Shown here one piece after another: positions 38,876 through 47,582 of a stretch of 64,000 bases of DNA. Numbering within the stretch: position 1 is the first letter of the stretch; every line of letters begins with the position of its first letter. A program made the position numbers and the translations under genes. Source of the DNA: VGJW01 sp035285595 (GTDB lineage Bacteria > Cyanobacteriota > Sericytochromatia > S15B-MN24 > VGJW01); contig JAYKGV010000066.1 in assembly GCA_035285595.1 (NCBI GenBank), positions 1 through 64,000 of the forward strand. The letters are read 5' to 3'. Below the pieces are notes generated by a model, which did no database searches, was not told where the DNA came from, and saw only the letters and a program-made list of their open reading frames with translations.

Positions 38876-40306
38876 TCAGGACATCGGCTGGATCGAGGCG
38901 TCCGCTCCCATCGCTCGGAACCGATCCGCGAGCGCCAGGGCCTCGCTCTCGGGAAGGTTGCGCCGGGCGACCGCAGGCAGGCGGCCGAGGACCACCTTGA
39001 CCTTCTCGAGTTCGATGCCGAAGTCCTGGGCCATCTGCCGCGCGACGGCCTCCTGCTGGTCTGTGGTCTTGCCCGCATCCGCGAGCAGAACCTGAAATCT
39101 CGCGCCGGGCAACGTGGCCGAGGGCGGGTGGGGATCGCTTGCAGCAGCCTGTGGCGTGGATTCGGCTGCGGGAGGGGCACTGGCCACGCCTGCCTGGGGC
39201 TCACCCTCTGCCGAGGCTTCGGTTCCCGCCCGGGGCCCCGGCAACCCCTTTGCTTTCAGGCATTCCTTGGTGCAGCCATAGTTGGCCTTCCAGCAGCCTT
39301 CGTGGTGCTCGAGGCCGCAGACCGAGCAGTGGACGATGGGTTCCTTGAGCGAGAACTTGCAGTAGGGACAGGTCGTAGCTGCCGAGACATCCTGCAGGAC
39401 CGACGACAAGGCCGGGCCGGTCGAATGGGGTCGAGACGCTTCCTGAGCCGCGGCGATGGCATCCTGGCTCACGGCCTTGACCGCCGCAGGTCCAGACGAT
39501 CGGGAGGGTGCCTTGGCGGGGGCCAGGGGATCCAACGGCGGGCGGCTCGAGATCTTGCCCGTTTCGGATCGTGCGGGCCTTTCCTTTCCGAGGCGAGTCA
39601 GGGCCGCGTCGATCCCTTCCTTCATCTGCTTGGCCATCCGCGGGTTTCCCCCGGGGGGCCACATGCCGATCAGGCGGGTCTGTCCCTGGTCGTCGGTGTA
39701 GTCGACAAGGACCATCCGCAAGCGTCGGCGACGAGATTCGACCAACTTGCGAAGCACGGGGTTCCTTGGCATCGTGCTGCTTGGTATCTGCACGTCGTTC
39801 AGCTTGCGCATCTTGATCTGCAACTGGCTTTCCAGGGAGACCCGGTTAACCCGACTGAGCGGCAACCTGAAGCGGTTTTTGAGGTTCTTGAACACGAGGG
39901 CACGCTCGAAGAGCTGCAGTTGGCCATACTCGACCTTGGTGACCTGCCAATTGGGATGCCCGCCGCAGTAATCACAGCCGTACTCGTCCAACAGCGGGTT
40001 GGGAGTCTTGTCCTTGCCGTCCGACTGTTCGTTGAGTTCGATGGCCTCCGCCGCTTTCTGCAGCTGACGGACGACGCGCAGCTCAAGCGGACGGAAAGCC
40101 TTGGGAAACGCGGAAAGGGCGAGGGGCGCCAGCATTTGGGCCGGGAAGCCCTCGGAAAAGTCAGCCACCGTGAGGAGCAAAAAGCCCGTGAGGCCAACTC
40201 CCGAGCCCACGGCGAGATACTGGCCCCATGGCAACTTACGAAGCCGCAGATACAGTCGCTTTTTGTCTTCCGCGACGGTCTTCTTGAGCTTGTCCCTCGG
40301 CGCCAT
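38876..40306 (-). CDS. Membrane-anchored prokaryotic RING-finger protein
   Basis: 476 residues from ATG 40306 (GGAG 6 bases upstream). N-terminus basic, then one or two membrane segments (YLAVGSGVGLTGFLLLTVA). A first CxxC pair, CDYCGGHPNW, sits near 110; a strand-rich domain follows (VEYGQLQLFERALVFKNL). Around 310-350 there is CPYCKFSLKEPIVHCSVCGL-EHHEGCWKANYGCTKECL, matching the prokaryotic RING family 1 pattern CxxC...CxxCx3HxxC...C...C. The C-terminal 70 residues (VLLADAGKTTDQQEAVARQMA...LPAVARRNLPESEALALADRFRAMG) resemble the ribosomal L7/L12-type domain seen in other bacterial accessory proteins. No ubiquitin-like or E2 gene is visible. Role unknown. Confidence 0.7.
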   Translation of the reverse strand: MAPRDKLKKTVAEDKKRLYLRLRKLPWGQYLAVGSGVGLTGFLLLTVADFSEGFPAQMLAPLALSAFPKAFRPLELRVVRQLQKAAEAIELNEQSDGKDKTPNPLLDEYGCDYCGGHPNWQVTKVEYGQLQLFERALVFKNLKNRFRLPLSRVNRVSLESQLQIKMRKLNDVQIPSSTMPRNPVLRKLVESRRRRLRMVLVDYTDDQGQTRLIGMWPPGGNPRMAKQMKEGIDAALTRLGKERPARSETGKISSRPPLDPLAPAKAPSRSSGPAAVKAVSQDAIAAAQEASRPHSTGPALSSVLQDVSAATTCPYCKFSLKEPIVHCSVCGLEHHEGCWKANYGCTKECLKAKGLPGPRAGTEASAEGEPQAGVASAPPAAESTPQAAASDPHPPSATLPGARFQVLLADAGKTTDQQEAVARQMAQDFGIELEKVKVVLGRLPAVARRNLPESEALALADRFRAMGADASIQPMS

Positions 40307-40358
40307 CCTTGACTCCATACCCTCCGGCCCGGAGCTGTAGCGTCGCTCCCGGGTCGAC

Positions 40359-41768
40359 CTAGTGGGCTGCGACCTGTGTCATGCTGCGGCAAGCGTTCTC
40401 GAGGCGTGCCAAGGTCTCGGCTTCGGCGGCTTCGAGATAAATCCTGACCACCGGCTCGGTGCCGGACGGTCGGGCCAGCACCCAGGCTCCGCCTTCCAGC
40501 AACCACTTGACGCCGTCGAGGGTGGAGACTTCCTTGACCGCAAGCCCGGCGAAGCTGGCCGGCGTTCGATCCTTGAAGGCTGCCATGAGGTGGTCCTTGC
40601 CCACCGCATCCAGATGCAGGTCCAGCCGTCGGTTCACCGGCGCCCCGCCCACCTCCGCTACGAGCTCCGCCCAGATGGCAGACAGCGGCTTGCCTTCCCA
40701 CGCCACCATCTCGGCCACCAGCAGATCGGCCAGAATGCCGTCTTTTTCCGGAATATGGTCGATCACCGACAGTCCGCCGGATTCCTCTCCCCCGATGAGC
40801 ACCGTTTCCTCCCGCATGGCTTGTCCTACCCACTTGAAGCCGACAGGAGTCTCCCGCAGGGGAAGGCCCCAGCGTTCGGCCATGCGATCCAGCATATGGG
40901 TCGTGGCCACCGTTCGCACGATGGCGCCGCTGCGTCCCTTCCGGACGTGCAAGTGGCGAGCGAGCAGGGCAATGACCTGATTGGGCGTGTACCAGGAGCC
41001 ATCTTCGCCCAGGACCCCGAACCTGTCGCTGTCGCCATCGTTGGCGAGGCCCAAGGCCAAGCCCCCGGCCACCACGACCTCGCGCAACTGACCCAGGTAG
41101 GCGGGTGCGGGCTCGGGCATGCCGCCCCCGAAGAGCGGATCAGGCTGGGTTCGCAGGGCCGTCACATGACACCCAAGACTTTCCAGCATCGCATCGGTAT
41201 ATCCGCGTCCGGTCGCATGCATGGCGTCATAGGCCACCTTCAGGCCGGCCTGGGTGATGCGCTCTCGGTCGAATCTGGCCAATACCTCAGCCTTGTAGGC
41301 AGGCTCCGGATCGAACGGCTCACCCTCGGACGCGACGATTCCCGCCAACGTCTCATCCAGCGGTCTGATGCCTGCCACGATGGCATCCGTGATGTCCTTG
41401 GTCGCCGGACCGGCATATTCAGGAATGTACTTGATGCCGCAATACTGGGGAGGGTTATGACTGGCCGTCAGCATGACGGCACCTGCCGTGGGCACATGCT
41501 GGGCCGCATGAGCGATGACCGGGGTTGGTACGTCATGGAGGGTGAGACGGGCCTCGAGGCCGTGATGGCGCAGCACGCCGACGACGGTACGGGCGAAGTC
41601 GCGGGCCATGAACCGGGTGTCGTGTCCTACCAGCACCGGACGCGTCGTGCCGTGGGTCCGCAGCACATGTCCCGCGATGGCTGCCGCCACCCGCCGGACA
41701 TTGGCAAAGGTGAACTCCTCGGCGATCACCGCGCGCCATCCATCCGTTCCAAAGACCAACTCGCCCAT
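40359..41768 (-). CDS. Phosphoglucomutase/phosphomannomutase family phosphohexomutase
   Basis: 469 residues with the complete active site: MLTASHNPPQYCGIKYI (phosphoserine loop near 102), LANDGDSDRFGVLGEDG (Mg2+), LIGGEESGGLSV (sugar specificity) and ARPSGTEPVVRIYLEA (phosphate binding). GEESGG points to the glucose/mannose-phosphate enzymes. It interconverts hexose 6- and 1-phosphates and would supply Glc-1-P or Man-1-P to the GDP-mannose pyrophosphorylase encoded 2 bases upstream on the same strand (41771-44293). Those two and the GT4 gene form a minus-strand cluster. Confidence 0.93.
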   Translation of the reverse strand: MGELVFGTDGWRAVIAEEFTFANVRRVAAAIAGHVLRTHGTTRPVLVGHDTRFMARDFARTVVGVLRHHGLEARLTLHDVPTPVIAHAAQHVPTAGAVMLTASHNPPQYCGIKYIPEYAGPATKDITDAIVAGIRPLDETLAGIVASEGEPFDPEPAYKAEVLARFDRERITQAGLKVAYDAMHATGRGYTDAMLESLGCHVTALRTQPDPLFGGGMPEPAPAYLGQLREVVVAGGLALGLANDGDSDRFGVLGEDGSWYTPNQVIALLARHLHVRKGRSGAIVRTVATTHMLDRMAERWGLPLRETPVGFKWVGQAMREETVLIGGEESGGLSVIDHIPEKDGILADLLVAEMVAWEGKPLSAIWAELVAEVGGAPVNRRLDLHLDAVGKDHLMAAFKDRTPASFAGLAVKEVSTLDGVKWLLEGGAWVLARPSGTEPVVRIYLEAAEAETLARLENACRSMTQVAAH

Positions 41769-41770
41769 AT

Positions 41771-44293
41771 TCAGCGTCCCTCCCCGGCGAGGCCGGCCTG
41801 TCGGCCTGCCACGACCTCCATGATGCGGCTCCTGTAGGTATCGAGGAGCTCTTCCGCCTGCAGGATCCCGCTACTGTCCGCAAAGAGATGAACGGTCGGC
41901 TCCACCGGATCCGGCAGGACCAATACCCAGTCCTCGCCGTGCCAGATCTTGATGCCGTCGAGCATGTCGACCTTGCGGTCCTTGGAACCTTCGACGAGGA
42001 CACGCATCACGGTGCCCTTGTGTTCCCAGGGACAGGACACTTTCTCGTGGAGATGGAAAAAGTCGGGGACTTCTGCCACCACCTCGTCGAGGGGACGTTC
42101 CACCATGCATAGCGCCTCGAGGATCTTGGCAATTCCAATCATGGCATCGAAGCCGGGATGCAGGGCGGGCAGCACGAAGCGTCCTTCGGTGCCAGCCCAG
42201 AGAACCTGGCGCTCGCGCGCGACTTCCATCAGTGCCCGGGCACGGGCCTTGGTGCGGACAACCCGACCGCCGTGACGGGCGGCGATGCGTTCCAGCACGC
42301 TGGACGCGGTCACCGGCACGCCGATGGCGCTGCCCGGCCGGGCCCGGAGCGTCAGCTCTGCGACGGTGGCCAACAGGCGCTCGTCGAAGATGATCCTGCC
42401 CTTGTTGTCCACGAGGGTCAGGCGCTCGCCGTGTGCATCAATCTGGACGCCAAAGTCCGCCTTCAGGGCCGTGACGACGTGGCCCAACTGGTGGCGCAGG
42501 TCCCGCTTCTCGTCGACGGTCGGATAACGCGCGGCCAAGTGAGCGTTAAGGACGATGGTCTCGGCACCCAGCTTGCCCAACAATGCGGGCAGGAGGACAT
42601 TGACGAAACTGGCCGCGTAGTCGAGCACGATCTTCGGGCGTCTGTGCGCGATGACATCACTGTCGAACACCTTGAAGAAGCCGTCGCGATAGTACTCCAG
42701 GACCCGGCTGGGGAAGTGCAGGTCACCGATGTCTGCCATCCGAACCCGACGGAAGTCCTCCTTGAAGTAGTTCGACTCGATCTTCTTTTCCGTGCCTTTG
42801 TCGATGTTCAAGCCTGCCTGGTCGAAGAACTCGACCTGCACCTCGTCCGGCTGGTCGGGATGGATGCGGGTATGGATACCCCCCGCAGCCCCGGTGATTG
42901 CGGGAATTTGATATCGGGCGATGGGAACGGCGACGTTCTCGAGGTTGTAGACGGAGACGCCGACGCTCATCAGACCCGAGATGATGCCACGATTGATCAT
43001 CCGTGAGGCGGGAGAACCGTCACGGCTCACGGTGACCACACTGCCGGAGGACAGCGAGGCTCCGTAGGCCGCCCCCAACCGCACGGCGAACTCCGGGCTC
43101 ATCTCGACATTCACGAGCCCTCGCACGCCAGCTGTGCCAAAGAGCGTCTTCTGTGCCGCCGTGCCCCAGATGAGGCTGCTCGTGAGCGTGGTGCCCGTCT
43201 CGATCGTCTTGTTGGGCCAGACCTTGACGTTGGGCTTCAGGATGCTTTTTTCGCCAAGGACGCAATCGTTGGCCACGATGCTGCCTTCAAGCACCTCGGA
43301 GCCCCGTCGCACGCTGGTGTTCTTTCCCAGGACGCAACCACGCAAGGCGACCTCTTCGCCAAGGTAGACGTTGTTCCAGATGACCGGCCGCTTCAGGGTG
43401 GCCTGTCCCGCGATGACGACGTTGTCGCCGATGACGGTACCCGCCGAGATCTCGACGCCCGGTCCTATCTGGCAGTTGTTGCCGATCAGGGCCGGTGCCT
43501 GAATGACGGCCGTCGGATGGATCGTGGTGCCTTCGCCGATCCAGATGCCCGGCTCGCGCTGGGGATAGGGTATCTCGACACGGACCTTGCCGGAGAGGAT
43601 GTCGTAGTGAGCTTGGCGGTAGGCCACGAGGTTGCCGACGTCCTCCCAGTAACCGTCCGCGACATAACCGAACATGGGTCGCCCCTCGGCCAGCAGGCGC
43701 GGGAAAAGGTCTTTCGAAAAGTCCACCTCCACGTCCGGCTCCAGATAGGACAGAACCTCGGGCTCGAGGATGTAAGTCCCCGTATTGATGGTGTCGGAGA
43801 AGACTTCCGAGCTGCTTGGCTTCTCATGGAACCGGCTGACTCTGCCGTCCGATTCGCAGATGACGATGCCGAACTCCAAGGGATTGTCCACGCGCTTCAG
43901 GACGAGCGTCGCCAGCGAACCCTTGGCCTTGTGGAAGGCCACGGCTGCCGTGAGGTCGATGTCAGTCAGGGAGTCCCCGGAGATGACGATGAAGGTCTCG
44001 TCCAGCTTGTCGCCCACGGCCTTGACTGAACCCGCCGTGCCCAGAGGGATGCGCTCCTCGACCGAGTAGCTGATGGAGGCCCCGAACTCGCTCCCGTCCC
44101 CGAAGTGGTTCTGCAGCACATGCGGAAGGTAATACAGCGTCATCGTGATGTCGTGAAAGCCGTGCTTTGTCAGTAGTCTGACAATGTGATCTGCCATAGG
44201 CCGATTCAACATCGGCACCATAGGCTTGGGGATGTCGCATGTCAGGGGTCGCAGTCGCGTCCCGGAACCCCCTGCCATCAGCACGGCCTTCAT
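41771..44293 (-). CDS. Mannose-1-phosphate guanylyltransferase-like protein fused to a degenerate phosphohexomutase
   Basis: 840 residues from the ATG at 44293 (GGGGAG 7 bases upstream). Residues 1-240: nucleotidyltransferase, KAVLMAGGSGTRLRPLTCDIPKP cut at the signature GGSGTRLRPLT, GDSLTDIDL. About 250-375: left-handed beta-helix repeats (IGPGVEISAGTVIGDNVVI). From 385: mutase-like domains, starting TLFGTAGVRGLVNVEMSPEF. The serine loop that should read TASHNP is instead AAGGIHTRIHPDQPD, and no GEESGG-type loop is seen, so the mutase part is probably inactive. Such fusions are known in cyanobacteria and actinobacteria. It may make GDP-mannose or another NDP-sugar, with the neighbouring intact mutase supplying substrate. 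Confidence 0.88.
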   Translation of the reverse strand: MKAVLMAGGSGTRLRPLTCDIPKPMVPMLNRPMADHIVRLLTKHGFHDITMTLYYLPHVLQNHFGDGSEFGASISYSVEERIPLGTAGSVKAVGDKLDETFIVISGDSLTDIDLTAAVAFHKAKGSLATLVLKRVDNPLEFGIVICESDGRVSRFHEKPSSSEVFSDTINTGTYILEPEVLSYLEPDVEVDFSKDLFPRLLAEGRPMFGYVADGYWEDVGNLVAYRQAHYDILSGKVRVEIPYPQREPGIWIGEGTTIHPTAVIQAPALIGNNCQIGPGVEISAGTVIGDNVVIAGQATLKRPVIWNNVYLGEEVALRGCVLGKNTSVRRGSEVLEGSIVANDCVLGEKSILKPNVKVWPNKTIETGTTLTSSLIWGTAAQKTLFGTAGVRGLVNVEMSPEFAVRLGAAYGASLSSGSVVTVSRDGSPASRMINRGIISGLMSVGVSVYNLENVAVPIARYQIPAITGAAGGIHTRIHPDQPDEVQVEFFDQAGLNIDKGTEKKIESNYFKEDFRRVRMADIGDLHFPSRVLEYYRDGFFKVFDSDVIAHRRPKIVLDYAASFVNVLLPALLGKLGAETIVLNAHLAARYPTVDEKRDLRHQLGHVVTALKADFGVQIDAHGERLTLVDNKGRIIFDERLLATVAELTLRARPGSAIGVPVTASSVLERIAARHGGRVVRTKARARALMEVARERQVLWAGTEGRFVLPALHPGFDAMIGIAKILEALCMVERPLDEVVAEVPDFFHLHEKVSCPWEHKGTVMRVLVEGSKDRKVDMLDGIKIWHGEDWVLVLPDPVEPTVHLFADSSGILQAEELLDTYRSRIMEVVAGRQAGLAGEGR

Positions 44294-44343
44294 GCCAGAC
44301 TCCCCTCTCCCGACATCCGACGGTTCCGACTGTCCCTGCTGAG

Positions 44344-45516
44344 TCACTTGCCCGGAGCGACGGCATGGTAGACCTGCTCGGTCTGCTCGGCGATCCGCTC
44401 CCAGTTGAAGACGTCACGTACGCGCTGCACCGCGTTCTGTACCAGCCAGCGGGCATGTTCGGGACGCTGCAGCACCTGGAGCAGCCCCCAGGCCAGCGAG
44501 TCGGCATCGCCCGCATAGGTGGAGATGCCCGTGACGTCGTGTTCGACGATTTCCCACAATCCCCCCGCATCCGACGCCACCACCGGCAGGCCGGCTGCCA
44601 TCCCTTCGAGAGCCACGATCCCGAAAGGTTCGTAAAGCGAGGGCACCACGAATGCGTCGGAGACACGGTACAGCCGCAAGAGGGTCTCATCGTCCACATA
44701 GCCCGTGAAGAGCGCTTTGTGCCCCAGCCGGTAGTGCTTCGCCATCGCCTTGAGCTCGTCCACGAAGCCGCCTTTGCCCACGATCACGGCCTTGGCGTCG
44801 GGGAACTGGGCGAGGACCTTGGGCAAGGCCTCGATCAGGACCTGCCCGCCCTTCTCCGGGACCATCCGGCCCACGAAGAGGATCAGGCGCTCGTGGTCGA
44901 GTGCGATGCGCCGTCGGAACCCCAGCCCGTCGGGGAAATCGAAGTGGAACTTGTCTGCCTTGATGCCATTGGGAATGACCGCGAGCTTGTCGGACGGTGG
45001 GGCGAACTGCTTGATGACCTCGCGGTGCATCACGTGACTGCAGACGATGACCTTGTAGGACTCGTAGGTCAGGAACCACTCCTGCTGGGCGATGTAGCGT
45101 GACAAGGCGTGGTGGATCCCCTGGTTGCGTCCGGCCTCCGTGGCGTGGACCGTACCGATGAGGGGCACGTACAACGCGTGCTTGAGGAGATGGGCTGCCT
45201 GCACGACCAGCCAGTCGTGGGCGTGGAACAGGTCGAAGGGCTGGCGTGCGTGCTCTTCGAGGGCAAGGCGGGCCATACCGAAGTTAAGGTGCATGATGCC
45301 CGACAGAAAGTCCGGGGTGGGGGCCTCGTCCCCTTTCACGCGGTGCAGATGCACGCCCGCCACGGTCTCATGGGCTGCGGTGCCCGGATGGTCGGCCGTG
45401 AAGACGTGTACGTCATGCCCACGAGCCGCCAGAGCCTGCGAGAGTTCCTCTACGTGGCGTGCGATACCGCCCACGATGCGGGGTGGGTATTCCCAACTGA
45501 GCATGCCGATGCGCAT
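44344..45516 (-). CDS. GT4 glycosyltransferase (glycogen-synthase-like)
   Basis: 390 residues from the ATG at 45516. N-terminus MRIGMLSWEYPPRIVGGIA resembles glycogen/starch synthases, followed by LFHAHDWLVVQAAHLL and IGTVHATEAGRNQG, then a GT4 donor domain: VIPNGIKADKFHF, LILFVGRMVPEKGGQVLIEAL, KALFTGYVDDETLLRLYRVSD, and VVPSLYEPFGIVALEGMAAGLPVVA with the E-x7-E catalytic pair. It lacks the KTGGL motif of true glycogen synthase, having VGGIAR instead. It probably adds glucose or mannose to a storage or envelope glycan. 50 bases upstream of the pyrophosphorylase gene on the same strand. Confidence 0.88.
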   Translation of the reverse strand: MRIGMLSWEYPPRIVGGIARHVEELSQALAARGHDVHVFTADHPGTAAHETVAGVHLHRVKGDEAPTPDFLSGIMHLNFGMARLALEEHARQPFDLFHAHDWLVVQAAHLLKHALYVPLIGTVHATEAGRNQGIHHALSRYIAQQEWFLTYESYKVIVCSHVMHREVIKQFAPPSDKLAVIPNGIKADKFHFDFPDGLGFRRRIALDHERLILFVGRMVPEKGGQVLIEALPKVLAQFPDAKAVIVGKGGFVDELKAMAKHYRLGHKALFTGYVDDETLLRLYRVSDAFVVPSLYEPFGIVALEGMAAGLPVVASDAGGLWEIVEHDVTGISTYAGDADSLAWGLLQVLQRPEHARWLVQNAVQRVRDVFNWERIAEQTEQVYHAVAPGK

Positions 45517-45624
45517 GGGCTTGGTTCCTTGCGAGGGTGCGGGAGGTGGGCAGGACGGCATTGTCCGGACAGCGGCCAGACCGGGAGCATGCCCGGACGG
45601 CAACCTTGGGTCAAGCATAGCAGG

Positions 45625-47040
45625 TCACCCCGGCGGAAGGTCACTTCGGGGAGATGGTCTTGCATGCATGGGCCCCTGATGGCGTTCGAGACCGTCGAGG
45701 CGACGTAGGAGATCGATGGCGCGACCTAGATCGGGGGCTCGTCCTGCTCCTCCCGCTCGAATCAGGACCCTTAGATCACCGGGTCGTGGCCGTAAAATCG
45801 GTAGGCCCACTTCTGCCGCTCCTTCGAGGAAGCCCTGGCGCCAGTCCATGGCCTGCCATACTGCGGCGGCTGTTTCGCCTCCCGTCAGGATCAAGCCAGC
45901 CGGTGCCGTGCGTTCCGTCAGATGCCGCACGACGCGACCCAACGCCCGGCAGAGGCGCTCGCGGATGGCGGTTTCCGGCAAACCCGCGGCCCTGCCCCAC
46001 GCCAGCACGCGGTCTCGGTCCTCTGCCGAGCGCGCCGACGTTAGGACCACGTCCCGGCCAGTGGCCATCCTTCCCTGCGCGTGGCCCAGGACGTCGTGCC
46101 AAGCCCGCGGCAGTTGGTCTTCCGGGCTTTCGTCGAAGAGCAGGGCCGAGGCATCCAGTACCAGCGGACCGTCCGAACCTGCGGCATGGGTCGCCTGCTC
46201 GAGAGCGCTCGGGCGTACCGAACCGCAGAGGCTCAGCACAGGCCTGTGACCGGGCAGCAGCCGCCGCAATCGTTGAGGATCGGGCAGTCCCTCTGCATCC
46301 AGAACGGAAGCCACGGTCCCCGGCGCGAGAGCGTCGGCCAACCGCGGAGGGCCGACCCGGACGACTCGTCGGGCCAGGGCTCTTGCCCACGCGGCTGCAA
46401 GACCCGCAGTTCCCGCCGGCATCACGGGAAATGGGCTACCAAGGGCCACATGGGCGAGCAGGTCCAGATCCCGGCTGTCCGCAGCATCCGCCACGATGAC
46501 CTGAGCCTCCGCCGCGGAGGCGGCGAGAAACTGTGCCGCGGTGGCCTCGGGACCTCGCTGCAACTCGCTCCATGAGAGGGTCCAGACCCTGAGTCCGCCC
46601 TCGGCCAACCGGCTAGGAAGATAAGGATCGGGTGGCGGGCCCGAGGCTGGCCGCCCTCGTTCCGTGAGGCTGACGGGCAGGCCACCGTCGAGCGCATACC
46701 CCCCCATCGTGCTCAAGGCCTTGGCGGGGTGGCCTGTGGTGAGGAGGGCCAAGCGTGCCGGACTGCGACTCAGGACTTCGCGCACCAAGGCCACGAGCGG
46801 GGTCAGTCCTGACCCGTCGAAAACCATCATCGGGGGCTGGGGCAAAAGGCGTGGCCCCAGAGCAAGGACCACGCCTTCTGAAGTAACTTCCCCCACGCCC
46901 AGCGCCTGGGCGACGACCCATCCGGCGGCGTCTTCCTTGCTCTCGCCGGTATCGATTCGTGTGTCGAGGCCAGCCTGATGGAAGGCAAGCAAGGCTTCGG
47001 CCGCGTTGGTCAGACTATCCGCGATGATCCGCAAGGCCAC
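45625..47040 (-). CDS. Four-carbon acid sugar kinase family protein (DUF1537 type)
   Basis: 471 residues. N-terminus ALRIIADSLTNAAEALLAF matches the 'IADDLTGA' substrate motif, though the second Asp is Ser here. The C-terminal nucleotide domain has LTSARSAEDRDRVLAW, VRHLTERTAPAGLILTGGETAAAVWQAM and PILRPRPGDLRVLIRAGG. Relatives phosphorylate D-erythronate, D-threonate or 3-oxo-tetronate. GTG 47040 was chosen because GGGAGG (47047-47052) is 6 bases away; the ATG two codons earlier touches the GGAGG. No aldolase or epimerase partner of the tetronate pathways is nearby, so the true substrate is open. It follows ssb on the same strand. Confidence 0.75.
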   Translation of the reverse strand: MALRIIADSLTNAAEALLAFHQAGLDTRIDTGESKEDAAGWVVAQALGVGEVTSEGVVLALGPRLLPQPPMMVFDGSGLTPLVALVREVLSRSPARLALLTTGHPAKALSTMGGYALDGGLPVSLTERGRPASGPPPDPYLPSRLAEGGLRVWTLSWSELQRGPEATAAQFLAASAAEAQVIVADAADSRDLDLLAHVALGSPFPVMPAGTAGLAAAWARALARRVVRVGPPRLADALAPGTVASVLDAEGLPDPQRLRRLLPGHRPVLSLCGSVRPSALEQATHAAGSDGPLVLDASALLFDESPEDQLPRAWHDVLGHAQGRMATGRDVVLTSARSAEDRDRVLAWGRAAGLPETAIRERLCRALGRVVRHLTERTAPAGLILTGGETAAAVWQAMDWRQGFLEGAAEVGLPILRPRPGDLRVLIRAGGAGRAPDLGRAIDLLRRLDGLERHQGPMHARPSPRSDLPPG

Positions 47041-47062
47041 CGTCATCCTCCCGGATGGGGGG

Positions 47063-47410
47063 TCAGAAGTCCCCAGCAGGCTTGTCGTTGCGACTGCCGA
47101 GCAGCTGGAAGTTGTTGGCGCGGATGACGAAGGTCTCGCGCATCTGGCCCTCGCGATCCTTGTAGCGGTCGAGCTCGAGGCGTCCTTGGATGCCTACCAG
47201 CCCGCCCTTGCGGATGAACTTGGCGGCCGCATCGGTCTGTCGGCCTCTCAGCTCGATCCGGAACCAATCCGTGGATTCGACGCCTTCCTGGCGGCGCACA
47301 GGACGGTTGACCGCCAAATTGAACTTGACAATGGTGTCGCCAGACGGTTCGAAGACCCTGACCTCAGGATCTGCACCGGCACGACCTACGAGCACGACGG
47401 AGTTGACCAT
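47063..47410 (-). CDS. ssb: Single-stranded DNA-binding protein, short form
   Basis: 115 residues forming one OB fold: MVNSVVLVGRAGADPEVRVFE, VKFNLAVNRPVRRQEGVEST, DWFRIELRGRQTDAAAKFI, KGGLVGIQGRLELDRYKD, ETFVIRANNFQLLG. It stops at PAGDF, without the linker and acidic DDDIPF tip that recruits partners in E. coli; cyanobacterial SSBs are short too. It protects single-stranded DNA. GAGG lies about 10 bases before the ATG. Divergent from the CCA gene, with 172 bases between. Confidence 0.9.
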   Translation of the reverse strand: MVNSVVLVGRAGADPEVRVFEPSGDTIVKFNLAVNRPVRRQEGVESTDWFRIELRGRQTDAAAKFIRKGGLVGIQGRLELDRYKDREGQMRETFVIRANNFQLLGSRNDKPAGDF

Positions 47411-47582
47411 TTTCAGAGACCTCACGCGGGGTGAATCGGGGATGGACCGGAGGCGGCGGGTCGCCTTCCGAGACCATCGTCGCCCGAGGACCTGCCCTCA
47501 TCCAAGCATGCCATGACGGCGAGCCTTCCGGTGAATCCGCTGGAGGTAGCATGGGGGTGTCTCGACCGGAGGTGCACCCCGT

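Noticed and set aside
47041..47046. ATG at 47046 as start of the four-carbon acid sugar kinase
   Set aside because: GGGAGG directly abuts this ATG; the GTG at 47040 has the normal 6-base spacing and the same frame.
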